A stretch of DNA of 59,766 bases from Altibacter sp. (GTDB lineage Bacteria; Bacteroidota; Bacteroidia; Flavobacteriales; Flavobacteriaceae), in contig NZTP01000025.1 of the NCBI GenBank assembly GCA_002696485.1, forward strand, positions 1 to 59,766, written 5' to 3'. Shown here piece after piece: positions 1 through 8,714 of the stretch. The position numbers and the translations under genes were made by a program. Below the pieces are notes generated by a model. The model had not been told where the DNA came from. It ran no database searches and saw nothing but the letters and a program-made list of their open reading frames with translations. Position 1 is the first letter of the stretch. Each line of letters begins with the position of its first letter.

Positions 1-5
1 AGTAT

Positions 6-78
6 TGGCCCATGGTGTAACTGGCAACACGTCTGGTTTTGGTCCAGAAGAGTCTAGGTTCGAGCCCTAGTGGGCCAA
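6..78 (+). tRNA. tRNA-Gln, anticodon UUG
   Basis: The acceptor stem is a perfect 7-bp pairing of TGGCCCA (6-12) with TGGGCCA (71-77), followed by the discriminator base A78. The T arm contains the GGTTCGA core. The anticodon stem TCTGG/CCAGA encloses a seven-base loop whose middle triplet is TTG, so it reads CAA and CAG. No CCA is encoded, so the end is added after transcription, as is common in this phylum. The first five bases of the window belong to whatever lies upstream, possibly another tRNA in the same transcript. Confidence 0.95.
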
Positions 79-87
79 CAAAATGTA

Positions 88-119
88 AATCCCAATCTTG
101 AAAAAGGTTGGGATTTTTT
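88..119 (+). terminator. Terminator after tRNA-Gln
   Basis: AATCCCAA (88-95) pairs with TTGGGATT (108-115) around a 12-base loop, and a T run follows at 114-119. It sits 10 bases after the tRNA and would end its transcript. The remaining bases up to about 234 show no gene that I can support. Confidence 0.8.
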
Positions 120-234
120 GTATTTAATATTACTGCCGTCAAACTGGGGGCCTATATCTTCAGGTTTATGGAAGGACGTCGATGGGCCTTTTTGAACGGT
201 AGCATGTTCGGCGATGACGACTCGTAAATATCGA

Positions 235-846
235 CTAGCGCTGTTTGTACGGAACGCTTTCACTAAGCAGTCGCCATGTATAGCCCAGTTCGCTTTTTGC
301 GTCAAGATCGAACACCGAATAATAGCGCAGCATGTAACCGGGATTCGCAGGATCTATCGTGATGGGTATCAGGGTGTCGCTCACATGACTTTTATGAATG
401 GCGAACCGGTTGACGACCAATTCCCAACGACCGTTTTGAAATTGATACAAATAGTACTTATTGAAGTTCGGATCCTTGATCTTGGCGGTGACTAACAAGA
501 GATCACTCTCAAATTCGTTGAATCGAAGGCTCGACAAGGAAGCGCCAACGGTTTCAGGAATGCGAATGGGAGGAATGGCAGCGTCTTCGAATGCGATCTC
601 TGTAACACCCAATGATGTATCCACCCCTTTTACATAGGCATAGAAAGGTGTTTGTTTGGTTATAAAATTTGCGGTAACAGCTCCCGACGGAAGTATCGGC
701 TCGGAAATCACAGGGTTTTCGATCACCGCTTCAGTTTCAGTTTTCGGCTCCGGTTCTCCTATAATGTTCTTTGAGCCTTGTGTGGTCGAGCCCCCACAGC
801 CTTGAAGCATTAAAAATACTATTCCGCAACCAATTATTCGGGTCAT
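235..846 (-). CDS. Putative lipoprotein of unknown function
   Basis: This is a 203-residue protein of unrecognised family. The N-terminus is a short hydrophobic signal ending in LQGC, so Cys17 would be lipidated and the protein anchored in an envelope membrane. Residues 20-50 are Pro/Glu-rich and look like a linker. The rest is rich in Tyr, Phe and alternating hydrophobic residues, consistent with a beta-rich soluble domain. Its start codon overlaps the stop of the upstream universal stress gene by 4 bases (ATGA), so the two are very likely co-transcribed and translationally coupled. That context hints at a stress-related envelope role, but this is inference only. Confidence 0.75.
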   Translation of the reverse strand: MTRIIGCGIVFLMLQGCGGSTTQGSKNIIGEPEPKTETEAVIENPVISEPILPSGAVTANFITKQTPFYAYVKGVDTSLGVTEIAFEDAAIPPIRIPETVGASLSSLRFNEFESDLLLVTAKIKDPNFNKYYLYQFQNGRWELVVNRFAIHKSHVSDTLIPITIDPANPGYMLRYYSVFDLDAKSELGYTWRLLSESVPYKQR

Positions 847-1667
847 CGTATCTTGAATGTGATCACCGGCATCTTGGCATGATTTACGAGGTCTTCACTA
901 ATGCTGCCGTTAAAGAAATGCGAAAGTCCTTTGCGGCCGTGGGTGCTCATTCCAATGAGTTGCGCTTTGGTATCCCGGGCGTAGTTCAAGATCCCTTTTT
1001 CTACAGAAGTATCGTTATAAATGTTCAAGGTATATTGACTTGCATTGGTACCTTTTACAAAATCTTGCATCATCCTATGAGCTTCGGCACTGGTCCTAAA
1101 ATCGTTCGGGGTGTTGATGTAGAGCAAGTGCAAGGTAGCACCTACTGCTTCGGCAAAATCCAGCGCATCGTTGAAACTTCCTTTACATTCTTCAGCAAAA
1201 TCTGTTGCAAACACAAAATCTTCAATATTGAAGACCGGATGATGGTTCTTGATTACCAGCACCGGAATTTTTGAGGTGCGCACTACTTTCTCGGTGTTAC
1301 TCCCTATAAACATCTCTTTAAAACCACTGGCGCCGTGTGATCCCATAACAATAAGATCAATATCATTTGCAGAAACTGCTTCACTCACATCTTCGTAGAT
1401 CTCGGCATGCCCAATAGCCTCACGAACTTCGACATCCTGCAAATAAGGCTTTTGTAGGAGTTCTTCAAAATTCTTTTCAGCCAGTTTTATAAAGTAAAGC
1501 GACTCAGGGAGGCTTCCGCCGCTGCCGGATCTCGCTAAATGCAAAGGCAGATCTAACGAGTGTAATAAATAGATTACACTCGCGTGTTTTTTTGCCATTT
1601 GAACAGCGACTTGCAATGCATTTTCAGCTTGAGAAGAGAAATCTGTTGGGACTAAAATTCGTTTCAT
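843..1667 (-). CDS. Universal stress protein, tandem UspA domains
   Basis: This 274-residue cytoplasmic protein has two fused Usp domains (about 1-140 and 148-274). Domain 1 shows the ATP-binding pattern GSHG (109-112) followed by GSNTE (122-126). Domain 2 shows MSTHG (240-244) followed by NGS (253-255). The family binds nucleotide and helps cells survive starvation or stress by mechanisms that differ between members. Both domains keep the glycine pattern of ATP-binding members. The gene starts with ATG, has a TATTTTTG promoter element about 40 bases upstream, and is divergent from rimP. The lipoprotein gene follows with a 4-base overlap. Confidence 0.92.
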   Translation of the reverse strand: MKRILVPTDFSSQAENALQVAVQMAKKHASVIYLLHSLDLPLHLARSGSGGSLPESLYFIKLAEKNFEELLQKPYLQDVEVREAIGHAEIYEDVSEAVSANDIDLIVMGSHGASGFKEMFIGSNTEKVVRTSKIPVLVIKNHHPVFNIEDFVFATDFAEECKGSFNDALDFAEAVGATLHLLYINTPNDFRTSAEAHRMMQDFVKGTNASQYTLNIYNDTSVEKGILNYARDTKAQLIGMSTHGRKGLSHFFNGSISEDLVNHAKMPVITFKIR

Positions 1668-1707
1668 ATACGGTGATTATTTCGGTTGATTTGTAACAAT
1701 TAAATTA

Positions 1708-1715
1708 CAAAAATA
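1708..1715 (-). promoter_or_regulatory. -7 element for the usp gene
   Basis: The minus strand reads TATTTTTG, matching the Bacteroidota -7 consensus TAnnTTTG. It lies 41 bases before the usp start codon. No clear TTG is present at the usual -33 distance; an inverted repeat occupies the spacer instead. Confidence 0.55.
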
Positions 1716-1734
1716 AAACGGGCAGCACCCGTTT
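1716..1734. repeat. Inverted repeat between divergent promoters
   Basis: AAACGGG (1716-1722) and CCCGTTT (1728-1734) flank the 5-base centre CAGCA. T-rich runs follow on both strands, so it resembles a bidirectional terminator. However, it lies upstream of both predicted start sites (usp leftward, rimP rightward), so neither known transcript would contain it. It may be an operator or an insulator. Confidence 0.5.
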
Positions 1735-1755
1735 TTTTAATATTAAAAAATGTAG

Positions 1756-1763
1756 TATATTTG
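1756..1763 (+). promoter_or_regulatory. -7 element for rimP-nusA-infB
   Basis: TATATTTG matches TAnnTTTG exactly. The start of transcription would be near 1768-1772, giving a 5' leader of about 55 bases before rimP. The -33 region is T-rich but lacks a clean TTG. Confidence 0.55.
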
Positions 1764-1788
1764 CAGCGAATTTGATACGTAACTAGCT

Positions 1789-1815
1789 GAGGGGACAAAA
1801 AAGTCCCCTCTTTTT
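1789..1815 (+). terminator. Terminator-like hairpin in rimP leader
   Basis: GAGGGGAC (1789-1796) pairs perfectly with GTCCCCTC (1803-1810) around a six-A loop, and five T follow. It lies between the predicted promoter and the rimP start at 1826, so it could act as an attenuator of the whole rimP-nusA-infB operon. No competing antiterminator helix is obvious to me. Confidence 0.55.
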
Positions 1816-1825
1816 ATAGCTGAAA

Positions 1826-2293
1826 ATGATGCGGGAAAAGGTAACACAACTTCTGGAACAGGCGTTAGAAAAGAACAAGTCTTTATTTTTAATTGATTAC
1901 AGTATTTCTGAAGCGAACCATATTCGTGTTATTTTGGATGGTGATAAGGGTGTTTCGGTGGAAGATTGTATCGCAGTAAGTCGAGAGATCGAACATAATC
2001 TGGATAGAGAAGAAGTAGATTTCTCTTTGGAAGTGATGTCGGCAGGTGTTTCAGAACCTCTAAAATTACCGAGACAGTACAAAAAGAATGTAGGCAGGAC
2101 GCTAAAACTTAGAACTAAGGACGACAGTGCTTTTGAAGGCACGCTCGTTTCGGCCACAGAAGAGGCTGTGACCTTGCAGTGGAAGGCCAGAGAACCAAAA
2201 CCGGTTGGAAAAGGAAAGGTCACCGTACAAAAAGAAGCGGTGTTGCCTTATAAAGATATTGCGGAAGCAAAAGTGATGATAACATTTAATTAA
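1826..2293 (+). CDS. rimP: Ribosome maturation factor RimP
   Basis: This 155-residue cytoplasmic protein is needed for 30S subunit maturation. The N-terminal alpha/beta domain (about 1-80) contains the family features of acidic residues in VSVEDCIAVSREIE and the segment DFSLEVMSAGVSEPL. An Sm-like C-terminal barrel follows (about 85-155, GRTLKLRTKDD onward). Length is normal for the family. Two adjacent ATG codons (1826, 1829) are possible starts; the first is given. It is the first gene of the classic rimP-nusA-infB operon, 8 bases before nusA, and is preceded by a terminator-like hairpin. Confidence 0.95.
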   Translation: MMREKVTQLLEQALEKNKSLFLIDYSISEANHIRVILDGDKGVSVEDCIAVSREIEHNLDREEVDFSLEVMSAGVSEPLKLPRQYKKNVGRTLKLRTKDDSAFEGTLVSATEEAVTLQWKAREPKPVGKGKVTVQKEAVLPYKDIAEAKVMITFN

Positions 2294-2301
2294 AGGATGA
2301 T

Positions 2302-3534
2302 ATGGAAAATTTAGCGTTAATTGATTCTTTTTCAGAATTCAAAGACGATAAACTGATTGATAGAGTAACGCTCATGGCGATACTGGAAGACGTTTTTAGA
2401 AACGCTTTAAAGAAGAAGTACGGTAGTGACGATAATTTTGATATTATTATTAACCCCGACAAAGGAGATTTGGAGATATGGAGAAACCGTGTTGTGGTAG
2501 CCGACGGTGAAGTAGAGGATCCTAACGAAGAGATCTCGTTGTCTGCAGCACGTAAGATCGAGCCCGACTTTGAGATTGGTGAGGATGTTTCGGAAGAAGT
2601 AAAATTAATTGACTTAGGTCGTCGATCTATCTTGGCCTTGCGTCAAAATCTTATTTCTAAGATCCATGAGCACGACAACACCAATATTTATAAGCATTTT
2701 AAAGAATTAGAAGGAGAAATCTACACCGCCGAAGTACACCATATTCGCCACAGGGCAGTCATACTTTTGGACGACGACGGGAATGAGATCATCCTTCCTA
2801 AGGATAAGCAAATTCCATCGGATTTCTTCAGAAAAGGAGATAACGTGCGCGGTATCATTGAAAGTGTAGAGCTTAAAGGAAACAAACCCACGATCTTGAT
2901 GTCTCGCGCAAGCCCTTTGTTCCTTGAAAAATTGTTTGAACAGGAAATCCCGGAAGTATTCGACGGATTGATTACAGTAAAGAAGGTCGTTCGTATCCCG
3001 GGAGAAAAGGCAAAAGTAGCTGTGGATTCATACGACGACCGTATCGATCCTGTGGGCGCATGTGTAGGGATGAAAGGATCTCGTATTCACGGAATCGTTC
3101 GTGAACTGGGTAATGAGAACATCGACGTTATCAATTACACCAACAATCTTAACCTATTCATTACGCGTGCATTGAGTCCGGCGAAAGTGACTTCGATCAA
3201 GATCAACGAAGAAACAAAACGTGCTGAGGTAATCCTAAAGCCGGAAGAGGTTTCTAAAGCGATTGGTAGAGGCGGTCACAATATACGATTGGCAGGACAG
3301 CTAACGGGTTATGAGATCGATGTGTTGCGAGAAGGCGCTGAAGAAGACGTAGAGTTGAGAGAATTTTCCGATGAGATCGAAGATTGGATCATTGCCGAAT
3401 TCCATAAAATTGGTTTGGACACCGCAAAGAGTGTCTTGGAACACGACATCAACGACCTAGTAAAACGTACCGATTTGGAAGAAGAAACCATCCGGGAAGT
3501 AATAAGTATATTAAAAGAGGAATTTGAAGAGTAG
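2302..3534 (+). CDS. nusA: Transcription termination/antitermination factor NusA
   Basis: This 410-residue protein binds RNA polymerase and nascent RNA, and modulates pausing, termination and antitermination. The order is an N-terminal polymerase-binding domain (about 1-125), an S1 domain (about 135-200), and two KH domains with GMKGSR (256-261) and GRGGHN (322-327). The tail (345-410) is acidic and helix-rich, shorter than the two-repeat tail of the E. coli protein, as is usual outside gammaproteobacteria. It is the middle gene of the rimP-nusA-infB operon, and its level could feed back on the rimP leader hairpin. Confidence 0.97.
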   Translation: MENLALIDSFSEFKDDKLIDRVTLMAILEDVFRNALKKKYGSDDNFDIIINPDKGDLEIWRNRVVVADGEVEDPNEEISLSAARKIEPDFEIGEDVSEEVKLIDLGRRSILALRQNLISKIHEHDNTNIYKHFKELEGEIYTAEVHHIRHRAVILLDDDGNEIILPKDKQIPSDFFRKGDNVRGIIESVELKGNKPTILMSRASPLFLEKLFEQEIPEVFDGLITVKKVVRIPGEKAKVAVDSYDDRIDPVGACVGMKGSRIHGIVRELGNENIDVINYTNNLNLFITRALSPAKVTSIKINEETKRAEVILKPEEVSKAIGRGGHNIRLAGQLTGYEIDVLREGAEEDVELREFSDEIEDWIIAEFHKIGLDTAKSVLEHDINDLVKRTDLEEETIREVISILKEEFEE

Positions 3535-3591
3535 TATAAAGATTAACTACTTTTATCATATATTAAGAGAATAACAGGAGAAAGCATTTTT

Positions 3592-6294
3592 ATGGCTGAA
3601 GTAAAAACGATAAGGCTTAACAAAGTATTACGCGAATTCAATATCTCATTGGACCGTGCCGTGGAATTTCTAAGTTCCAAAGGACACGAAATAGAGGCAC
3701 GTCCTACTACAAAGATCTCGGGAGAAGAATACCAAGTGCTATTTGAAGAGTTTCAAACCGATAAGAGCAAGAAGGTAGCTTCCAAGGAAGTAGGGGAAGA
3801 AAAGCGTAAAGAAAAGGAAGAGCTGCGTTTGGCGCGGGAACGCGAGTTAGAGGAAAAGGAGAAAAAAGAAGCTTCCAAAGTTATTAAGGCCGAAGCAAAA
3901 CTTGGCGGACTCAAGCAAGTCGGGAAGGTAGATCTTGAAGGGGATAAGCCCAAAAAAGAAACGGTTGCTGAAACTCCTGCGGAAGTCAAAGAACCGATAA
4001 AAGAAACACCTAAGACCGAAACGCCGGTAGTGGAAAAACCTGTTGCCGAGAAAAAAGAGGAAGCTCCAACAAAAGTTGAAGCTAAAATCGAAACTCCTAA
4101 ACAAGAGACTCCTAAAACTGAGGAAGCTACGCCTAAGAAGAATGATGTTGTTGAGACCAATTATAAAAAACTGGATGGGCCTAATTTTACAGGAGAAAAA
4201 ATCGACCTCACCCAGTTTAAAAAACCTGAAAAGAAAAAAACCGAGAAAAAGGACGATAAATCTTCCGAAAAGAAGGGACGTCGTCGTCGTATAAGTAAAG
4301 AACCTTCCAAAAGTGGCGGTAATTTTAGAGACAACCGAGGTGCCGGTCGTAAAGGCACCGGACGCTCAAATGTCCCTAAAGAAGAGCCTAGTGATGAAGA
4401 AGTACAAAAACAAGTACGGGAGACCCTGGAAAAACTTCAAGGGAAATCATCCAAAGGGAAAGGAGCAAAATATCGAAGAGAAAAAAGAGACAGTCACCGT
4501 CAAAAAACGGAGGATGATCTGGCACAACAGGAGGCAGCAAGTAAATTGCTTAAAGTTACCGAGTTTGTAACTGTAAGTGAGGTTGCCACGATGATGGATG
4601 TTCCTGTTACCAAGGTTATATCGGCCTGTATGTCACTGGGAATGATGGTGACCATGAACCAACGTCTTGATGCCGAAACACTTTCTATTGTTGCCGATGA
4701 GTTTGGCTATGAAGTAGAATTTGTTACTGCCGACATCGAAGAGTCTTTCGTAGAAGAAAAAGATGCTCCGGAAGATCTCGAGCCCAGAGCTCCTATAGTA
4801 ACCGTGATGGGACACGTGGATCACGGTAAAACATCTTTACTGGATTACATTCGTGAAGAGAACGTGATTGCCGGGGAATCTGGTGGGATCACACAGCATA
4901 TTGGCGCCTACGGCGTGCAACTGGAGAACGGTCAAAAGATCGCCTTCTTGGATACACCGGGTCACGAAGCCTTTACGGCGATGCGGGCAAGGGGAGCTCA
5001 AGTTACCGACTTGGCCATTATCGTGGTAGCAGCAGACGATGATATCATGCCGCAGACCAAAGAGGCTATAAGTCATGCACAAGCAGCCGGAGTACCTATT
5101 GTTTTTGCGATCAATAAGATCGACAAACCAACGGCCAATCCCGAGAAGATCAAGGAAGGACTTGCGCAAATGAATTTGCTTGTAGAAGATTGGGGAGGAA
5201 AGATCCAATCCCACGATATTTCAGCTAAAACCGGACAAGGTGTACCTGAATTATTAGAAAAGGTATTGCTTGAGGCCGAATTACTTGAATTAAAAGCGAA
5301 TCCAAATCGATCTGCATACGGAACTGTAGTGGAAGCCTTCTTAGATAAAGGGAGGGGCTATGTATCGACCATTTTAGTACAGGGAGGAACTTTAAAAGTA
5401 GGAGATTACGTATTAGCAGGACAGAACAGCGGAAAAGTAAAAGCCATGCACGATGAGCGTGGGAATAATATCAAGGCAGCCGGACCCTCGACACCTGTTT
5501 CTATTCTAGGACTCGACGGTGCGCCTCAAGCGGGGGACAAGTTCAATGTCTTTGAAGATGAACGAGAAGCCAAGGCTATTGCTACCAAACGTACACAGTT
5601 ACAGCGGGAGCAATCGGTTAGAACACAGCGTCATATTACATTGGATGAAATAGGAAGACGAATTGCACTAGGTGACTTTAAAGAGTTAAATATTATTCTT
5701 AAAGGAGATGTGGATGGCTCTGTGGAAGCGTTAACAGATTCATTCCAAAAGCTTTCTACGGAAGAGATTCAAGTGAATATTATCCACAAAGCTGTGGGTC
5801 CTATTACTGAAAGTGATGTGTTGCTGGCGTCTGCTTCCGATGCAATCATTATTGGATTTAACGTGCGACCTATGGGGAATGCGCGACAAATCGCAGATAA
5901 AGAAGAGATCGATATTAGAACCTATTCCATTATCTATGACGCGATCAACGATCTTAAAGACGCAATGGAGGGAATGCTATCTCCGGAAATGAAAGAGGAG
6001 ATCACCGGTACTGCCGAAATTCGGGAAACCTTTAAAATATCTAAAGTGGGAACTATTGCAGGATGTATGGTTCTTAGTGGTAAGATCTTTAGGACCTCCG
6101 GAATACGATTGATTCGTGAAGGCGTGGTTGTGTATACTGGAGAATTGGAATCTTTAAAGCGATTCAAGGATGATGTGAAAGAAGTTTCAAAAGGGTACGA
6201 CTGTGGAATCCAAATAAAGAACTATAATGACATTCAAGAAGGGGATATTATAGAAGCCTTCCAAGAAGTTGCTGTCAAGAAGAAACTCAAGTAA
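3592..6294 (+). CDS. infB: Translation initiation factor IF-2
   Basis: This 900-residue GTPase places initiator tRNA on the ribosome. A short helical IF2_N-like domain (1-55) is followed by a long low-complexity Lys/Glu/Pro/Thr-rich region (about 60-320), a second N-terminal domain (about 325-385), then the GTPase with GHVDHGKT (407-414), DTPGH (454-458) and NKID (508-511). Domains II-IV follow to the end. All G motifs are intact. The charged linker generates many long opposite-strand reading frames that are not genes. It is the last gene of its operon and is followed by a strong terminator. Confidence 0.97.
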   Translation: MAEVKTIRLNKVLREFNISLDRAVEFLSSKGHEIEARPTTKISGEEYQVLFEEFQTDKSKKVASKEVGEEKRKEKEELRLARERELEEKEKKEASKVIKAEAKLGGLKQVGKVDLEGDKPKKETVAETPAEVKEPIKETPKTETPVVEKPVAEKKEEAPTKVEAKIETPKQETPKTEEATPKKNDVVETNYKKLDGPNFTGEKIDLTQFKKPEKKKTEKKDDKSSEKKGRRRRISKEPSKSGGNFRDNRGAGRKGTGRSNVPKEEPSDEEVQKQVRETLEKLQGKSSKGKGAKYRREKRDSHRQKTEDDLAQQEAASKLLKVTEFVTVSEVATMMDVPVTKVISACMSLGMMVTMNQRLDAETLSIVADEFGYEVEFVTADIEESFVEEKDAPEDLEPRAPIVTVMGHVDHGKTSLLDYIREENVIAGESGGITQHIGAYGVQLENGQKIAFLDTPGHEAFTAMRARGAQVTDLAIIVVAADDDIMPQTKEAISHAQAAGVPIVFAINKIDKPTANPEKIKEGLAQMNLLVEDWGGKIQSHDISAKTGQGVPELLEKVLLEAELLELKANPNRSAYGTVVEAFLDKGRGYVSTILVQGGTLKVGDYVLAGQNSGKVKAMHDERGNNIKAAGPSTPVSILGLDGAPQAGDKFNVFEDEREAKAIATKRTQLQREQSVRTQRHITLDEIGRRIALGDFKELNIILKGDVDGSVEALTDSFQKLSTEEIQVNIIHKAVGPITESDVLLASASDAIIIGFNVRPMGNARQIADKEEIDIRTYSIIYDAINDLKDAMEGMLSPEMKEEITGTAEIRETFKISKVGTIAGCMVLSGKIFRTSGIRLIREGVVVYTGELESLKRFKDDVKEVSKGYDCGIQIKNYNDIQEGDIIEAFQEVAVKKKLK

Positions 6295-6315
6295 TGACGC
6301 TATAATATATTATTT

Positions 6316-6346
6316 AAAAAACGCCTCCCACGGGAGGCGTTTTTTA
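6316..6346 (+). terminator. Terminator after infB
   Basis: AAAAAACGCCTCC pairs with GGAGGCGTTTTTT around a CACG loop, with the T run included. It closely resembles the terminator at 12525-12553 at the far side of the accessory block. The rest of 6347-6577 holds only a promoter candidate; the short reading frame at 6445-6630 is not supported. Confidence 0.9.
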
Positions 6347-6443
6347 ATTTCATCATACATATATCCCATATTATAACATGACCCTTCATTTATGAATGGC
6401 GACCTTTAAATGCCTGAAATACTGCAAAAAACGCAGACGAAAG

Positions 6444-6474
6444 TTTGGATTTAAAAAATCTTGTCTTACATTTA
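6444..6474 (+). promoter_or_regulatory. Promoter candidate for the LRR gene
   Basis: TTTG (6444-6447) is followed after 19 bases by TACATTTA (6467-6474), which is one base off TAnnTTTG. The spacing is ideal. It would give a leader of about 100 bases before 6578. Confidence 0.45.
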
Positions 6475-6577
6475 GAATGCCAACAGGCTTTATTTCCTCC
6501 CCGGTTATTGTCAAAAAAGGGAACCATTATAATGGTAATTCTGAGTAACAACCGTACTAATTCTAAACACCAAACTT

Positions 6578-7927
6578 ATGAAAACACGTTTTTGCACCGC
6601 CTTATTCGCGTTCACCATCATTACAATTAGTCAGGCACAAATTGTATCCATACCCGATACCCATTTTAAGAATAAACTGATAACCCATGATCCCATCATC
6701 GATACGAATACAGATGGTGAGATACAGTTAAGTGAAGCTCAGGCACTCACGGGAGGTTTGTTTATAAACGGAACCTTTGCCAATCCTGGTCTCATTAGTG
6801 ATCTTACAGGTATCGAAGCCTTCGTAAACATTACAGAACTGAATTGTTCTTTTAATCAGATAGGCAGTCTTCCTTTGACCAATAATTTACTTCTGGAGAA
6901 AATAGATGCACGTAATAATTTATTAAGCGCCTTGGACGTAAGTTTACAAACATCACTCATTGAGTTAAATGTAAGGAATAATAACCATATTGCTCTGGAT
7001 GTGTCTAACAATGTAGCTCTTGAGATCCTTTATTGTGATTCTAATGATATAAAAGATCTGGACACCTCAGCAAATACTGCAATAACGTATTTGGAAATAT
7101 CCAATAATCAAATTAGTTCTTTGGATCTTGAGACCAATGTAAATTTAGAAACCTTATCTGCAAATTTCAACGCGTTGGGAACATTGGATTTGAGCAACCA
7201 ATCTATGTTGAAACGCCTTGATTGTACCGTTTGTGAACTTACATCGCTCGATATTTCAAATAGCATTGCTTTAGAGAACTTATACGTACCAGCAAATCAG
7301 TTGACTTCATTGGACCTTTCCAACAAACCGGCGTTGGAATTTGTTCGCTGCACACAAAACCAAATCACATCCTTGGGGGAGCTTAACAGTCCGTTTTTAG
7401 AGAACTTATTTGTAGATGAAAATGACCTACAGCTTTTGGATGTGAGTGACACAGGTGTGTATAGAATAAATTGTAACGACAACCCTAATCTTACCTACAT
7501 TAACCTAAAAAATGGTTTAAATCAAAATATGGATACCTCAAGTACGTCACTGAATGATTTTACAAATCTTCCGGCGCTAGAGACCGTGTGTGTGGATGAT
7601 GATACTTCAGCATTAACGGTATTTATTGAAGATCAAGTGGGGCATTCGGTCAATTTCACCGAAGAGTGTTTGTTGGGGCTTCAAGAAAACCAAATAGCAT
7701 CTATAGTATTATTTCCAAATCCCGTAAAAAATTGGATCGATATTCGTTCTGACATAGGTATTGTAGAAATTTACATTTATTCCTCTTTGGGAAATTTACT
7801 AATTCACTTTTCTGAAATTGACAGAATACAAAAGTGCGACCTTTCGTCCCTAGACAGCGGGATGTATCTCATTAAATTAGTAGATACGGAAGACAGAAGT
7901 GTCGTTAAGAAGGTATTTAAACTATAA
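6578..7927 (+). CDS. Secreted leucine-rich-repeat protein, T9SS tail
   Basis: This 449-residue protein begins with a Sec signal peptide (cleavage likely after ISQAQ, about residue 21). Residues 25-350 hold degenerate leucine-rich repeats of about 21 residues with the recurring pattern LxxLDxSxNxxL, ten or more copies. The final 75 residues (from VLFPNPVKNW) match the T9SS type A sorting domain: an FPNP start, a central ISSLGN-like turn, and the DSGMYLIKL closing pattern ending in KKVFKL. It should be exported by the type IX system (SprA is encoded at 30744) and displayed on the surface or released. LRRs usually mediate protein contact; the partner is unknown. First gene of the accessory block. 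Confidence 0.85.
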   Translation: MKTRFCTALFAFTIITISQAQIVSIPDTHFKNKLITHDPIIDTNTDGEIQLSEAQALTGGLFINGTFANPGLISDLTGIEAFVNITELNCSFNQIGSLPLTNNLLLEKIDARNNLLSALDVSLQTSLIELNVRNNNHIALDVSNNVALEILYCDSNDIKDLDTSANTAITYLEISNNQISSLDLETNVNLETLSANFNALGTLDLSNQSMLKRLDCTVCELTSLDISNSIALENLYVPANQLTSLDLSNKPALEFVRCTQNQITSLGELNSPFLENLFVDENDLQLLDVSDTGVYRINCNDNPNLTYINLKNGLNQNMDTSSTSLNDFTNLPALETVCVDDDTSALTVFIEDQVGHSVNFTEECLLGLQENQIASIVLFPNPVKNWIDIRSDIGIVEIYIYSSLGNLLIHFSEIDRIQKCDLSSLDSGMYLIKLVDTEDRSVVKKVFKL

Positions 7928-7946
7928 ATATAAAAAGGCAATTTAT

Positions 7947-8573
7947 ATGAAAATTAGGTTAACTATATTCATTGTTCTAATGGGTTTCAGCGTGAATGCC
8001 CAAGAAAAGTTCAGTTATGGTTTCCATGGAGGAATCACCTACGCTGTCCTAAAAACCCCCGGATTATCATTTGATGATTATTTTTCCACAAACAGTGGTT
8101 TGTTAATAGGTATCCATGGTAATTACAATATAAGTAAGCGAAGTTCATTAGTTGCAAATCTTTCGTTTGAGCAAAAGGGGGCAATGACAAATTTTGAAGG
8201 AATTATTGACCCTTCTACAGATATGCCATTTGGTATGAATGGAGAGATAAAACTCGATTATTTGGTATTGCCTGTTTTATATAGATATACCATAGGCGGA
8301 GGAAAACTAAAGTTTTTTTTGAACGCAGGATTTTTTATGGGCATCTTAATCAATTCTGAAACAAATAATCATCCAGTAGAAGCATTTGACAACACAGATT
8401 ATGGATTCTCGGTTGGTTTAGGATTCGATTACAATCTTTCAGAAAAGAATCGAATGTTCATTGAGTTTAGATCAAACATAGGGGCTACTTCTATTAGCAC
8501 TTTGAGGAATTCGAATGCTACAAAATTAGAGACAGGCAGTAATACGATTGTGCTAGGTTTTACATTCTTGTAA
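7947..8573 (+). CDS. Small outer-membrane beta-barrel protein
   Basis: This 208-residue protein has a clear signal peptide (MKIRLTIFIVLMGFSVNAQ) and alternating hydrophobic strands with Tyr/Phe at strand ends, ending in GSNTIVLGFTFL with a terminal Phe-Leu. This is typical of the 8-stranded PorT/OmpW-like barrels common in Bacteroidota. I chose the ATG at 7947 rather than an in-frame ATG at 7899, because the latter lies inside the upstream gene and would put 16 polar residues before the signal peptide. It lies 19 bases after the LRR gene and is probably co-transcribed with it. The role is unknown; a structural or binding barrel is likely. The 141 bases after it hold no gene. Confidence 0.75.
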   Translation: MKIRLTIFIVLMGFSVNAQEKFSYGFHGGITYAVLKTPGLSFDDYFSTNSGLLIGIHGNYNISKRSSLVANLSFEQKGAMTNFEGIIDPSTDMPFGMNGEIKLDYLVLPVLYRYTIGGGKLKFFLNAGFFMGILINSETNNHPVEAFDNTDYGFSVGLGFDYNLSEKNRMFIEFRSNIGATSISTLRNSNATKLETGSNTIVLGFTFL

Positions 8574-8714
8574 GTAATAATAATTTAGGACAGATTCTCA
8601 TGAGAGCAACAATTTTTCTCATAGTCCTTTAGAAAAGAGGAGAAATTTAAAAGAAAATTAAAAAGGCAATTTGAGATAAACGCTAACAAATAGAATTACT
8701 TAAAAACAAAAGAT

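Noticed and set aside
54-305. Minus-strand open frame of 83 codons
   Set aside because: It overlaps the tRNA and its terminator and has no signal or domain pattern.
214-495. Plus-strand open frame opposite the lipoprotein gene
   Set aside because: Shadow of the lipoprotein gene; the lipoprotein has a lipobox and sensible composition, this one does not.
771-1274. Plus-strand open frame of 167 codons opposite usp
   Set aside because: The opposite strand encodes a clear tandem Usp protein.
3753-4570. Several long open frames opposite or within the infB linker
   Set aside because: Product of the Lys/Glu-rich low-complexity codons; no independent support.
6445-6630. Plus-strand open frame before the LRR gene
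   Set aside because: It overlaps the LRR start in another frame, has no recognisable features, and contains the likely promoter.
8587-8628. AGGAC...GTCCT stem with an inner TCTCATGAGA palindrome after the barrel gene
   Set aside because: Long loop, short stem and no T run, so too weak to call a terminator.
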